Shown piece by piece: positions 34,330 to 42,163 of a stretch of DNA of 64,000 nucleotides. The notes under the pieces were generated by a model that worked only from the letters and a program-made list of their open reading frames with translations, did no database searches and was not told where the DNA came from. This DNA comes from Foliamicus sp965115835. Its GTDB lineage: Bacteria > Pseudomonadota > Gammaproteobacteria > Steroidobacterales > Foliamicaceae. How positions within the stretch are numbered: the stretch's first letter is position 1; each line of letters begins with the position of its first letter. The position numbers and the translations under genes are program-made. The DNA lies in assembly GCA_965115835.1 (NCBI GenBank), contig OZ220471.1, positions 2,418,001 through 2,482,000 of the forward strand. The letters are read 5' to 3'.

Positions 34330-34734
34330 TCATCCAGCCCGGTGTCTGCCATGGGGTCCGCATGGGCGCAGCCTCTTGTGCGCCATGCCCTCGCCCACGT
34401 TCGGGGTTTGGGCGGGTCTTCGCGCCAGCCTGCGTCTGATTGCCTGAAAAGCTCCGCAAGGAGTCGCAGTTGTGTTCTCTGCAATCTTTGCCGCCACATG
34501 GCGTGTTGCCCGCTCCCTTGCTTCCGCACCCGCCGTCTTTTCGGCAAGCGCGCGCTCTTCAAGCGCCTTGGGCTTGAGATTGTGGGGGCTCCTGTGCTTG
34601 CCCCCTGCGCAGTGTTCATCCGCTTCAATCCGGCCGCAGAACAGGCCGACTTCCATCTCCGCAGCGTTGAGGAACTGTTGCCGCATGAACCATGCTGCTT
34701 TCTGTGCAATCTCCAATTCCCGACGAAGGCGCAT
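34330..34734 (-). CDS. Small basic hypothetical protein upstream of the R-M genes
   Basis: 134 residues, unrecognised: MRLRRELEIAQKAAWFMRQQ, FLNAAEMEVGLFCG, then an Arg/Ala-rich helical C-terminal half (ALAEKTAGAEARERATRHVA, AKIAENTTATPCGAFQ). It ends 12 bp before the methyltransferase start on the same strand, which suggests one transcript. It lacks an obvious helix-turn-helix, so I cannot call it a C (controller) protein. The frame stays open to 34929, so the start is uncertain, and a competing frame covers 34314-34709; the amino-acid composition favours this one. It could be an R-M accessory or a degenerate fragment. Confidence 0.45.
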   Translation of the reverse strand: MRLRRELEIAQKAAWFMRQQFLNAAEMEVGLFCGRIEADEHCAGGKHRSPHNLKPKALEERALAEKTAGAEARERATRHVAAKIAENTTATPCGAFQAIRRRLARRPAQTPNVGEGMAHKRLRPCGPHGRHRAG

Positions 34735-35004
34735 ATGCAGATAATAAACTCTTGATGGTTGATTATGAACAGTAGACGCCGATGACCGTGGGCGATGGTT
34801 GGGCTTCCTGCTTTTCATGGCGCTGCCCGCGTGTGCGACGAGCGGGTTCTTCGGGGAAACAGCGTAGCCAAACCACTCATCCGGCGCCAACCGGAGGGGT
34901 AGCCTTCCCCAACCGGCCGTCAGTACCACAAAACGGCTTGGCGCAAGGTCTCAGGGCCGCCACCCCGTTAAATTACGATATAATTCCTGACCGCAGCTTT
35001 GAGA

Positions 35005-35394
35005 ATGTGGATAAGCGCATCATCAAGGCATTGCCACGCAGCTACCAGCCAACCAAGTGCGGAAACGCTGGAGGAAATCAAGATCGACACCGCGCCTGAA
35101 CAATTGGCGAAGTTTCCTCTGAAACCTGTGGGCATCAAGGGGCGTGGCGTGACTGAATACCGTGCCCGCAAAAGGCCAGATAGCGCAATGTTCGCAAAGC
35201 AGGGAAGAGCAATCAATCGCAAGCCGTCGCTTGCAGCCATTTTGCATGGCATGGCTGCAACTGGGTTGCTCTACAACCTGCCGCCAATTTCGCCTGTCAA
35301 GTACGAACGTCCACTCAATGCTGATTTGGTAAACATTGGCGGTGATATGTGGAGAGCCGTGAAAATATATGATGAAGAGCAGGCCAGCGAGTAA
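35005..35394 (+). CDS. Hypothetical protein preceding the DUF2335 gene
   Basis: 129 residues, no family recognised. It reads MWISASSRHCHAATSQPSAE, TLEEIKIDTAPEQLAKFPLK, PVGIKGRGVTEYRARKRPDS and ends MWRAVKIYDEEQASE. Text such as SPVKYERPLNADLVNIGGDM looks like real coding sequence. ATG 35005 is used; a TTG at 34999 is possible. A TATAAT hexamer at 34979-34984 could be its -10, but I see no good -35. Its 3' end overlaps by 23 bp a possible upstream start (35372) of the DUF2335 gene, so the two may be an operon. Its lower GC content suggests acquired DNA. Confidence 0.5.
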   Translation: MWISASSRHCHAATSQPSAETLEEIKIDTAPEQLAKFPLKPVGIKGRGVTEYRARKRPDSAMFAKQGRAINRKPSLAAILHGMAATGLLYNLPPISPVKYERPLNADLVNIGGDMWRAVKIYDEEQASE

Positions 35395-35471
35395 GCGTAG
35401 GCGGACGACCAACCCCAAGTCCAAATCAGGAGCCAGGCCCCAAGGCGGAATCAGGCTCACTTCCGGCTGAA

Positions 35472-35843
35472 GTGTTGGAGGGTGTGCCAAATGTAACGCG
35501 CACGGCCTACGTGGAATCGATTTCCTTCAAGGGGCCGCTACCACCACCCACACTTTTCCAGGAGTACGACAAAACGCTGCCCGGCGCCGCAGAAAGGATC
35601 ATGCTTCTTGCAGAACGTGAACAAGCCCATCGGCAAGGATGGGAAATGTCCGTTTTGGATGCGCAGCGTTCAGATAGTCGGCGCGGGCAATGGCTGGGAT
35701 TTGCCATAGCCGCCATGAGCATAACCGCCGCAATAGTTTGCGCCCTTTACGGAAAGCCCATTGTTGCGATTGCTTCCCTTGCTGCAGTTGTGGCGGGAAT
35801 TCTCTCGTCCGTTTTTACCCGCAACCCGTCAAAATCAGAATAG
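35472..35843 (+). CDS. DUF2335 membrane protein, 5' end possibly frameshifted
   Basis: 123 residues from GTG 35472. The DUF2335 core is FKGPLPPPTLFQEYDKTLPG, AAERIMLLAEREQAHRQGWE, followed by two C-terminal membrane helices (FAIAAMSITAAIVCALYG and IVAIASLAAVVAGILSSV). Family members, as I recall them, often begin with a Lys/Ser-rich tail like MKSRPASKRRRTTNPKSKSG, and exactly such a reading starts at ATG 35372 but in a different frame, ending at a TGA near 35470. A one-base slip around the GGCCCC run at 35436-35440 would join them. Either the GTG is the true start or the gene is frameshifted. Function unknown; such genes are common on mobile DNA. Confidence 0.7.
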   Translation: MLEGVPNVTRTAYVESISFKGPLPPPTLFQEYDKTLPGAAERIMLLAEREQAHRQGWEMSVLDAQRSDSRRGQWLGFAIAAMSITAAIVCALYGKPIVAIASLAAVVAGILSSVFTRNPSKSE

Positions 35844-36067
35844 GACAAACTGCCCGCCCGGAATGCGCCAGACACGTCCGGGTTCGGATACAATAGCGGG
35901 CGGTGCAGCGGAAGGGAGTTTCCGCCGCCGCTCGGTCTGTTCCCTCGCTTGTTCCCGGCGCGATGCAGCGCGCGATGTTCGGGTGTGGGCGCAACCGGAT
36001 GGCGCGTGACTGCCGTTCGCTGCCGCTCAAGAAACCCATCAACCGGCGTATGAGGGCCCCTACCCCA

Positions 36068-37477
36068 ATGAATGTATCCGAAGTGCTCAGCCTGATCGAG
36101 GAAAAGGGCGTGAGGTTTGTTGATCTCCGCTTTACCGACACCCGCGGCAAGGAACAGCATGTCAGCGTGCCGTCACAGTTCGTCGACGAGGCGTTCTTCG
36201 CTTCGGGGAAAATGTTCGACGGTTCTTCCATTTCCGGCTGGCGCGGGATTGACGAATCGGACATGGTGTTGATGCCCGAGCCCGAAAGCGCCGTGCTGGA
36301 CGTGTTCGCCGAGGACTCCACGCTGCTGTTGCGCTGCGATGTGTACGAACCGGTCACCATGCAGGCCTACGCGCGCTGTCCCAGGCTTACTTCCAAGCGG
36401 GCGCTGGAATACCTGCGCTCCACCGGCATCGGCGACGACGCCAATTTCGGCCCGGAGAACGAGTTCTTCATCTTTGACGATGTGCGTTTTGGCAGTTCCC
36501 TGGAGAGCGCCTCGTACCATGTGGATTCGGTCGAAGGCGCCTGGAACTCCGCACGCGAGCTCGAGGAAGGCAACAGCGGCCATCGGCCTGCGGTCAAGGG
36601 CGGCTACTTCCCGGTTCCGCCGGTGGACTCGCTGCAGGACATCCGCTCGACGATCTGTCTGGCGCTCATGGATCTCGGGTTGCTGGTGGAAGTACACCAC
36701 CACGAGGTGGCTACCGCGGGTCAGGGCGAGATCGGCGTGCGCTTCAACAGCCTCACCCGCAAGGCCGACGAGGTGCAGATTCTCAAGTACGCCGTAATGC
36801 AGACCGCACATCAGTTCGGCAAGACCGCCACCTTCATGCCCAAGCCCCTGGTGGGCGACAACGGCAACGGCATGCATGTGCATCAGTCCGTGCTCAAGGA
36901 CGGCAACAACATCTTTTCCGGCGATGGCTACGGCGGCCTTTCCGAGGCCGGCATGTACTACATCGGCGGCATCCTCAAGCATGCGCGGGCGCTGAACGCC
37001 TTCGCCAACCCGGCCACCAACAGCTACAAGCGGCTGGTCAAGGGTTTCGAGGCGCCCACCCTGCTGGCCTATTCGGCGCGCAACCGCTCGGCGGCCGTGC
37101 GCATTCCTTTCGTTTCGGATTCCCGGGCGCGGCGTATCGAGGTGCGCTTCCCCGACAGCATGGCCAATCCCTATCTGGCTTTTTCGGCCATGTTGATGGC
37201 GGGCATCGACGGCATCCAGAACAAGATCCACCCCGGCGATCCGGTGGACAAGGACCTCTACGATCTGCCTCCGGAGGAAGAGGCCGGGTTGCCCACCGTG
37301 GCGTTTTCGCTGGAAGAAGCGCTTGCGGCGCTGCGCGCCGACAACGCTTTCCTCAGGGCGGGCGATGTCTTCACCGACGATCTTCTGGAAGGCTACATGG
37401 AACTGAAGGAAGCGGAGTGCACGCGCCTGCGCGCTAGCACGCACCCGGTCGAGTTCGAGATGTACTACAGCCTGTAG
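36068..37477 (+). CDS. glnA: Glutamine synthetase, type I
   Basis: ATP-dependent ammonia assimilation, glutamate to glutamine; dodecameric GSI-beta. It has 469 residues, identical to E. coli GlnA. Motifs: FDGSSISGW, GPENEFFIFDD, VEVHHHEVATAGQGEIGVRF, the ATP-binding KPLVGDNGNGMHVHQS, NPATNSYKRLV and RIEVRFPDSMANPYLAF. The adenylylation loop is KDLYDLPPEE with Tyr near residue 398, so activity is probably controlled by GlnE. ATG 36068 gives MNVSEVLSLIEEKGVRFVDL. The 224 bp upstream show a TACAAT hexamer near 35888 but no sigma-54 site I can defend. Confidence 0.97.
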   Translation: MNVSEVLSLIEEKGVRFVDLRFTDTRGKEQHVSVPSQFVDEAFFASGKMFDGSSISGWRGIDESDMVLMPEPESAVLDVFAEDSTLLLRCDVYEPVTMQAYARCPRLTSKRALEYLRSTGIGDDANFGPENEFFIFDDVRFGSSLESASYHVDSVEGAWNSARELEEGNSGHRPAVKGGYFPVPPVDSLQDIRSTICLALMDLGLLVEVHHHEVATAGQGEIGVRFNSLTRKADEVQILKYAVMQTAHQFGKTATFMPKPLVGDNGNGMHVHQSVLKDGNNIFSGDGYGGLSEAGMYYIGGILKHARALNAFANPATNSYKRLVKGFEAPTLLAYSARNRSAAVRIPFVSDSRARRIEVRFPDSMANPYLAFSAMLMAGIDGIQNKIHPGDPVDKDLYDLPPEEEAGLPTVAFSLEEALAALRADNAFLRAGDVFTDDLLEGYMELKEAECTRLRASTHPVEFEMYYSL

Positions 37478-37506
37478 TCCTGATCGCAAGTCGAACGGCT
37501 CCGGCG

Positions 37507-37627
37507 CAGCAATTCCCGCCAAGCGTGACAATGCTCGAAAATCAGCTCCGGTCCAACGCCTGAATGGTCACAAGCTTGGGTATTTGGCCCTGAACGAACA
37601 GCTCTGCATCGTTAGCGGGAATTGCTG
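37507..37627 (-). mobile_element. 121-bp MITE-like element, copy 3 (inverted)
   Basis: Third copy, opposite orientation to the first two, differing from copy 2 at about 6 positions by eye. The ends are CAGCAATTCCCGC and GCGGGAATTGCTG, flanked by the perfect 9-bp duplication GCTCCGGCG (37498-37506 and 37628-37636). It is inserted 30 bp after the glnA stop and 29 bp before the DUF4124 gene, in a pair that is often adjacent, so it may alter read-through from glnA. Confidence 0.88.
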
Positions 37628-37655
37628 GCTCCGGCGCTTCAATCCGGGAGGAACG

Positions 37656-38204
37656 ATGACGAGGGCGTGGGGCTTGCTCGCGATCCTGTTCGCCCTGATG
37701 CCTCACGCGTACGGGCAGGAAATCTGGCGGCATGTCGATGCCCGGGGGCAGAGCCGCTATGCGGATCGGCCTTTTCCCGGCGCGATTCGCATGGAACTGC
37801 CGGATGCGGCGCGCTGGCATGGGCAGCGAGAAGCTTCGGCAAGGCAGCGGCAGCCATCGCAGGGTGAAACGCCTGCTTTCGCGGCAGCGGCGCCCTCCCC
37901 ACCCACCCTGGAGATCGCCCGTCCGAAGTCTGGCGAAACCGTGTGGGGCGTTGGCGGCGAACTGGAGGTTCGGCTGACCGTCGGCGGGAACCGGGAGGAC
38001 GGCGACCGCCTTTCGCTCCGGCTGGACGGCGCGGAAGCGTCCTGGCGCGGCGAACCGCCAGTCCTGCGTCTTGCCGGGGTGTGGCGCGGAGAGCATCGCC
38101 TGCAGGCCCGGCTGCTGGATCCCGGGGGCAGGGAGCGGGCGGCAAGTAAAGAGATCCTGTTCTTCAAGCGCGAGCCTGCGGTATCTCCAACGCCGGCGCG
38201 CTGA
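37656..38204 (+). CDS. Secreted DUF4124 domain protein
   Basis: 182 residues with an N-terminal Sec signal (MTRAWGLLAILFALMPHAYG, probable cleavage after AYG). The DUF4124 motif is EIWRHVDARGQSRYADRPFP, the family's W.D..G..hysD.P pattern. A Pro/Ala/Gln-rich linker and a beta-rich domain (PTLEIARPKSGETVW to LFFKREP) follow. ATG 37656 has Shine-Dalgarno GGGAGGAA. In Pseudomonas-type genomes a DUF4124 gene often follows glnA and precedes ntrBC; here ntrBC is not present and a MITE copy separates it from glnA. Periplasmic, role unknown. Confidence 0.8.
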   Translation: MTRAWGLLAILFALMPHAYGQEIWRHVDARGQSRYADRPFPGAIRMELPDAARWHGQREASARQRQPSQGETPAFAAAAPSPPTLEIARPKSGETVWGVGGELEVRLTVGGNREDGDRLSLRLDGAEASWRGEPPVLRLAGVWRGEHRLQARLLDPGGRERAASKEILFFKREPAVSPTPAR

Positions 38205-38412
38205 TTCGAAGGCTATCCTGGCGGTAATGCTTCGGCCGGATCGGGGGAAATGCTGGCCCGGCGGCAAGCCCGGAATTTTTCGGCCACCGGATTTCCGGCC
38301 ATTGCCTCTCTGCTTCCCGTCTCCATCCGCCCGGACACTCCACGGCTCGAACGAAGGCGTTACTTCCTGGCGTTGGCGGGAAACGCCCGTCTGACGGCGG
38401 CGGGCGGGCCGC

Positions 38413-39375
38413 TCAGCCGCAGGCCGGGCTGTTTTCCAGTTCGGGGTCGATCTGCAAGGCGCCGGTCAGGTCGCTCACTCGATTGATCCCGTGTTCCGTC
38501 AGGTAATCGGCGATGCCGGCGTTGATCTTCTTGCACACCAGCGGATCGTAGAAGAGCGCCGTTCCCACGCCCACGGCAGTCGCCCCGGCCAGCAGAAACT
38601 CGATTGCGTCGGTTGCGTTCATGATGCCGCCCTGGCCGATGATCGGCGCGCCGTATTTCCGCGCTACCCGGTAGGTCTGGTGCACCTTCAGAAGCGCCAG
38701 CGGCTTGATGGCCGGCCCCGAAAGGCCGCCTTGCACATTGCCGATGACGGGGCGGCGGCTTTGCGCATCGATTGCCATGCCCATCAGCGTGTTGATTACC
38801 GCCAGCCCGTCCGCTCCCGCTTCCAGACAACGCCGCGCATTTTCGGCAATATCGGTCTGATTGGGCGAGAGCTTCGCGATCAATGGCTTGGCGGTGGACG
38901 CGCGGCAGGCCTCCACAACGCGCGCGGACATGTCCGGGTCGTTGCCGAAAGCAACCCCGCCCTCGCGCACATTGGGGCATGAGATATTGATCTCCATGCC
39001 CTGCAGGGGCGTGTCGTCGAAGCGCCGGGTCACTTCCGCGTATTCCTCCACCGTGCTCCCGCAGATATTGGCGAACCAGAAAGTCCGGGAGTAATCGAGC
39101 TTCGGCGCCATGTCGCGCGCCACAGCCTCGACGCCGGGGTTCTGCAGGCCGATGGCATTGAGCATTCCACCCGCCGTCTCCCAAAGCCGGTGCCCCCGGT
39201 TGCCCAGCCTCGGCTCCAGGGTGGTACCCTTGCATACGATCGCACCGGCGTCGGCATTCGAGAACCCTTCCACCCGGGTGTACTCGTCGCCGAAGCCCAC
39301 GCAGCCGGAAAGCAGGACGATGGGCGAGCGGAGCTTCAGGCCGCAGAAATCCACGGCCAGGGGCGACCCGGTCAT
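38413..39375 (-). CDS. pyrD: Dihydroorotate dehydrogenase, class 1B catalytic subunit
   Basis: FMN enzyme oxidising dihydroorotate to orotate in pyrimidine synthesis. The 320 residues align with the soluble class 1B (PyrDB) type: NPIV-like SPIVLLSGCVGFGDEY, TLEPRLGN, GGMLNAIGLQNPG, the catalytic-Cys motif NISCPNVREGG, KLSPNQTDI, GGLSGPAIKPLALL and GTALFYDPLVCKKI. Class 1B normally needs PyrK (Fe-S/FAD) to pass electrons to NAD+, and no pyrK is in the window. Most gammaproteobacteria use the membrane-bound class 2 enzyme instead, so this may be an addition or replacement. It overlaps gpsA by 4 bp. The 208 bp after the convergent DUF4124 gene hold no gene. Confidence 0.88.
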   Translation of the reverse strand: MTGSPLAVDFCGLKLRSPIVLLSGCVGFGDEYTRVEGFSNADAGAIVCKGTTLEPRLGNRGHRLWETAGGMLNAIGLQNPGVEAVARDMAPKLDYSRTFWFANICGSTVEEYAEVTRRFDDTPLQGMEINISCPNVREGGVAFGNDPDMSARVVEACRASTAKPLIAKLSPNQTDIAENARRCLEAGADGLAVINTLMGMAIDAQSRRPVIGNVQGGLSGPAIKPLALLKVHQTYRVARKYGAPIIGQGGIMNATDAIEFLLAGATAVGVGTALFYDPLVCKKINAGIADYLTEHGINRVSDLTGALQIDPELENSPACG

Positions 39376-40382
39376 GGCGCCGCCGCCGGCACGGCGTCCT
39401 CGGACTTCAGCGGCCGGTTCAGCAGCTCGGCCAACACCTGGCCCGGGTCACGCCTGCGGTGGAGTACGCGGTACACCTGCTCGGATATCGGCAGGTCCAG
39501 GCCCAGGCGCCCCGAGAGAAGATGGATGGCCTTTGCGGCGTAAAAGCCTTCGGCCACCTGCCCGAGCCCCCTCATGGCTTCCTCCACGGAGGTCCCGCGC
39601 GCCACGGCCAGACCCAGACGCCGGTTGCGGGACTGATCGTCCGAGCAGGTCAGCGCCAGATCGCCAAGCCCGGCCAGCCCCATGAAACTGGCTGGGCGCG
39701 CCCCCAGCGTCACGCCCAGACGCACAATCTCGGCCAGCCCGCGACACAAGAGCGCGGCTCGTGCATTGGCGCCGTATCCCAGGCCGTCGGCAAGTCCGGC
39801 GGCAATGGCGATCACGTTCTTGGTGGCTCCGCCCACCTGCACGCCGATCAGATCGTCCGATACATAGGCGCGCAGCGCGCCCGAGTTGACCCGTTTGGCC
39901 AGCCATCGGGCCAATTCCGGACTGCGGGACGCCACCGTGATCGCAGCCGGAAGGCCGGCCGCCACCTCCGCTGCGAAAGTCGGGCCGGACAGCAACGCAA
40001 GCGGCACATCTTCGCCGAGTTCCTGCTCCGCCACCTCGTGCGTCAACAAGCCGCTTTCCACTTCCAGGCCCTTGGAAGCACAGCAAAGGCGAACGCTCCC
40101 CACAAGCAGGGGCTTGATCCGCCGGAACGTATCGCGCAAGGCCGAGCTGGGCGTGACCACAACAATGCAATCGGCGCCGCGGGCGGCCGCCTCGAGTTCC
40201 TCCACCGGCTGCACCGCATGGGGCAGGGGCACGCCCGGCAGATAGCGCTTGTTCTCGCGGTCGCGGACAAGGTTGTGCAGATGGCGGCGGTCGATATCCC
40301 AGAGCTTCGCCGGCCATCCGCCCCTGGCCAGATGCACAGCCAGCGCGGTGCCCCAGGCGCCGGCGCCGATTACCGCGAACAT
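39372..40382 (-). CDS. gpsA: Glycerol-3-phosphate dehydrogenase [NAD(P)+]
   Basis: Makes sn-glycerol 3-phosphate from dihydroxyacetone phosphate for phospholipids. The 336 residues match E. coli GpsA (339). Rossmann motif MFAVIGAGAWGTALAVHLA, then NKRYLPGVPLP, VVTPSSALRDTF, CASKGLEVESGLL, LSGPTFAAEVAAGLP, the catalytic lysine region GGATKNVIAIAAGLADGLG, and FMGLAGLGDLALTCSDDQSR with NRRLGLA. ATG 40382 is used; a TTG at 40412 would add 10 poorly conserved residues. It follows a rhodanese gene, as in the yibN-grxC-secB-gpsA order, but grxC and secB are missing between them. Confidence 0.96.
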   Translation of the reverse strand: MFAVIGAGAWGTALAVHLARGGWPAKLWDIDRRHLHNLVRDRENKRYLPGVPLPHAVQPVEELEAAARGADCIVVVTPSSALRDTFRRIKPLLVGSVRLCCASKGLEVESGLLTHEVAEQELGEDVPLALLSGPTFAAEVAAGLPAAITVASRSPELARWLAKRVNSGALRAYVSDDLIGVQVGGATKNVIAIAAGLADGLGYGANARAALLCRGLAEIVRLGVTLGARPASFMGLAGLGDLALTCSDDQSRNRRLGLAVARGTSVEEAMRGLGQVAEGFYAAKAIHLLSGRLGLDLPISEQVYRVLHRRRDPGQVLAELLNRPLKSEDAVPAAAP

Positions 40383-40415
40383 GAATCCCTGCGGCCCAGC
40401 CCCGTACGGCAAGGG

Positions 40416-40844
40416 TTAACTGCGACGATTTCGTCCACTCACCACGGGCAGGTTGTCGCGCTGCCAGGCGGACAGCCCGCCCTTGAGGCTGAAAACCTGC
40501 CCGGATCCCTTCTTGCGCAGGTCCTGCGCCAGACGCATGCTGGCCGCGCCGTTTTCGCACACCAGCACAACCGCCTTTCCCGACTTGATCTTCGGCGCCT
40601 CGGGGACATCCACGACACGGATGTTGCGGGCGCTGGGAATGTGCCCCTGGCCGAAGACCTTGGGCTCCCGCAGGTCGAACACCGCCGCGCCCTTGTTGAT
40701 GGCCTGCACTGCAACGGCGGGCGCCAGCGCGCTCACGGCCAGCGCCCGCAGGCGCACTTCGTTGAACACGGCCGCAAGAAGACTGCCGATCAGCCCGAGA
40801 CTCAGCCAGGGATGCGCGGCTGCGAAATCGACAAGAGTTTCCAT
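40416..40844 (-). CDS. Membrane-anchored rhodanese-like protein (YibN type)
   Basis: 142 residues: an N-terminal membrane helix (PWLSLGLIGSLLAAVFNEVR) and a single rhodanese domain. The domain shows VFDLREPKVFGQGHIPSARN and the active-site loop VLVCENGAASMRLAQDL with the catalytic Cys present (CENGAAS, where many have CxxGxRS). It ends with LKGGLSAWQRDNLPV, the usual rhodanese close. It matches YibN in architecture and in being upstream of gpsA. It probably handles sulfane sulfur or a thiol relay at the membrane. Start ATG 40844; divergent from envC. Confidence 0.88.
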   Translation of the reverse strand: METLVDFAAAHPWLSLGLIGSLLAAVFNEVRLRALAVSALAPAVAVQAINKGAAVFDLREPKVFGQGHIPSARNIRVVDVPEAPKIKSGKAVVLVCENGAASMRLAQDLRKKGSGQVFSLKGGLSAWQRDNLPVVSGRNRRS

Positions 40845-40949
40845 ATCGGCCGAGGGCGTTGTGTTCTGAAATGGCTCCGGTAGCTTGCCTGCCGCCGTGT
40901 GCGCCGCCGGGGAAGCCTGCGCGCCTCACCTGCCGCGAGCGTGCTGCAA

Positions 40950-40978
40950 GGCATTATATCGGGCATCGTTATAATGCC
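40950..40978. promoter_or_regulatory. Palindromic divergent promoter between the rhodanese and envC genes
   Basis: A perfect 9-bp inverted repeat, GGCATTATA at 40950-40958 and TATAATGCC at 40970-40978, is separated by 11 bp. Each arm contains a consensus sigma-70 -10 hexamer TATAAT, one on each strand (plus 40970-40975; minus over 40953-40958), directed toward envC and the rhodanese gene respectively. Matching -35 boxes are poor. The symmetry could also be an operator that controls both genes together. Confidence 0.5.
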
Positions 40979-41029
40979 GCCGCTTCCGCCGACAGTCCCC
41001 GAATCAGGAGCGCACCCACGATTACGAGT

Positions 41030-42163
41030 ATGGAAAAGCCTGAGCGAGGCCTGATGGCGTGCCTTGCGTTGTTTCCCGTTCTTGCCGGCGGGCAGCAGGC
41101 CGCGCAGGGCAACGAACTCGAGGATTTGCTGGGCCGCATTGCAGCGGTCGAGTTGCGGCTCGAACGCGATCTGCAGGCGCGCCACCAGGTGGCGGCGGCG
41201 CTGCGCGAGGCCGAAACACAGATTACGAGCTTGCGCGAGGCGGCCCGCGACATGCAGCGGCAACTGGAGAGGAGCGTCAAGGATCGCGCGCGGCTTGCGG
41301 ACGCCCTGGAGGACAAGGTCCGGGCGCACCGGCAAACTCGCCAGGCGCTTGCAACGGCCATGTGGCTCGCCTGGCGTTCCGGGCGCCAGGGCCGTTTCAG
41401 AGCCCTGCTTGCGGGCCGCAGCGCCGGAGACATAAGCAGGCGCATGGCGTGGGCGGGAATCCTGGCGCGCTCCCGGGACGAGGAGGCGCGCGCGTCCCTC
41501 CGGGCCGCCGCCGAGATGCAGGACATCCGGGGCGAAGCCAACCGCGTCGAGGAGCAGCTGGCGAAACTCCAGGCGCGGCAGGCGGAACAGATCCGCAACA
41601 TGGAGCAGGCTGTGGCCGCCCGCCGGGAAACGCTGCAGGCGCTCGGACAGCGTATTGGCGCCGCCGGCGAGGAAATCGAACGCCTCAGGATCCGGGCGGC
41701 CACGCTCACTTCGCTGGTCGAAGACCTGGGCCGGATTGTGGAGGACCATCCCTCCGCGCCCCTGTCATCGATTACGGCGGCCCGGGGGCGCCTGGGCTGG
41801 CCGGTGCGGGGCCGTGTTCTCAGGCCTTTCGGAGGCGGCGCGGGCGGCGGTCAGGCGAACTGGGACGGGATTCTCCTCCAGGCGGAAGAGGGAGCAAAGG
41901 TGCGGGCTCCGCACCCGGGGCGCGTGGTGTTTGCCGATTGGGTGCGCGGGCTGGGTTTTCTCATGGTGCTGGATCATGGAGAGAACGTGCTGAGCCTGTA
42001 CGCATACAATGAGCGCCTGTTGGGAAGGAAGGGTGAAATGGTGAGCAAGGGACAGGTCATCGCCCTTGCGGGAAGCACCGGCGGGCGGCTTGAGCCCGGC
42101 CTTTATTTTGAAATACGCCGCAACGGCAAGCCGGTGGATCCGGTCCCATGGCTGAGCCGGTAG
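41030..42163 (+). CDS. envC: EnvC-type murein hydrolase activator
   Basis: Periplasmic divisome protein that activates N-acetylmuramoyl-L-alanine amidases at the septum. 377 residues: short signal-like N-terminus, long coiled coil from about residue 30 to 250 (rich in Glu/Arg/Ala, e.g. RLERDLQARHQVAAALREAE), and a C-terminal LytM/M23 domain. The domain is degenerate: the first zinc His position reads NWDG and the HxH-like site reads LYFEIR, as expected for EnvC, which does not cut murein itself. ATG 41030 is used; ATG 41051 is an alternative. The 3' end overlaps the ABC-2 permease gene by 16 bp. Confidence 0.85.
   Translation: MEKPERGLMACLALFPVLAGGQQAAQGNELEDLLGRIAAVELRLERDLQARHQVAAALREAETQITSLREAARDMQRQLERSVKDRARLADALEDKVRAHRQTRQALATAMWLAWRSGRQGRFRALLAGRSAGDISRRMAWAGILARSRDEEARASLRAAAEMQDIRGEANRVEEQLAKLQARQAEQIRNMEQAVAARRETLQALGQRIGAAGEEIERLRIRAATLTSLVEDLGRIVEDHPSAPLSSITAARGRLGWPVRGRVLRPFGGGAGGGQANWDGILLQAEEGAKVRAPHPGRVVFADWVRGLGFLMVLDHGENVLSLYAYNERLLGRKGEMVSKGQVIALAGSTGGRLEPGLYFEIRRNGKPVDPVPWLSR

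Noticed and set aside
34782..35099. A 105-codon plus-strand frame before the hypothetical gene at 35005
   Set aside because: Arg/Pro-rich with no domain. It overlaps the better-supported frame at 35005 and shadows the upstream extension of the minus-strand gene at 34330.
36000..36020. Sigma-54-like GG...GC pair upstream of glnA
   Set aside because: Spacing between GG and GC is 9 bases rather than 10 and the surrounding consensus is poor.
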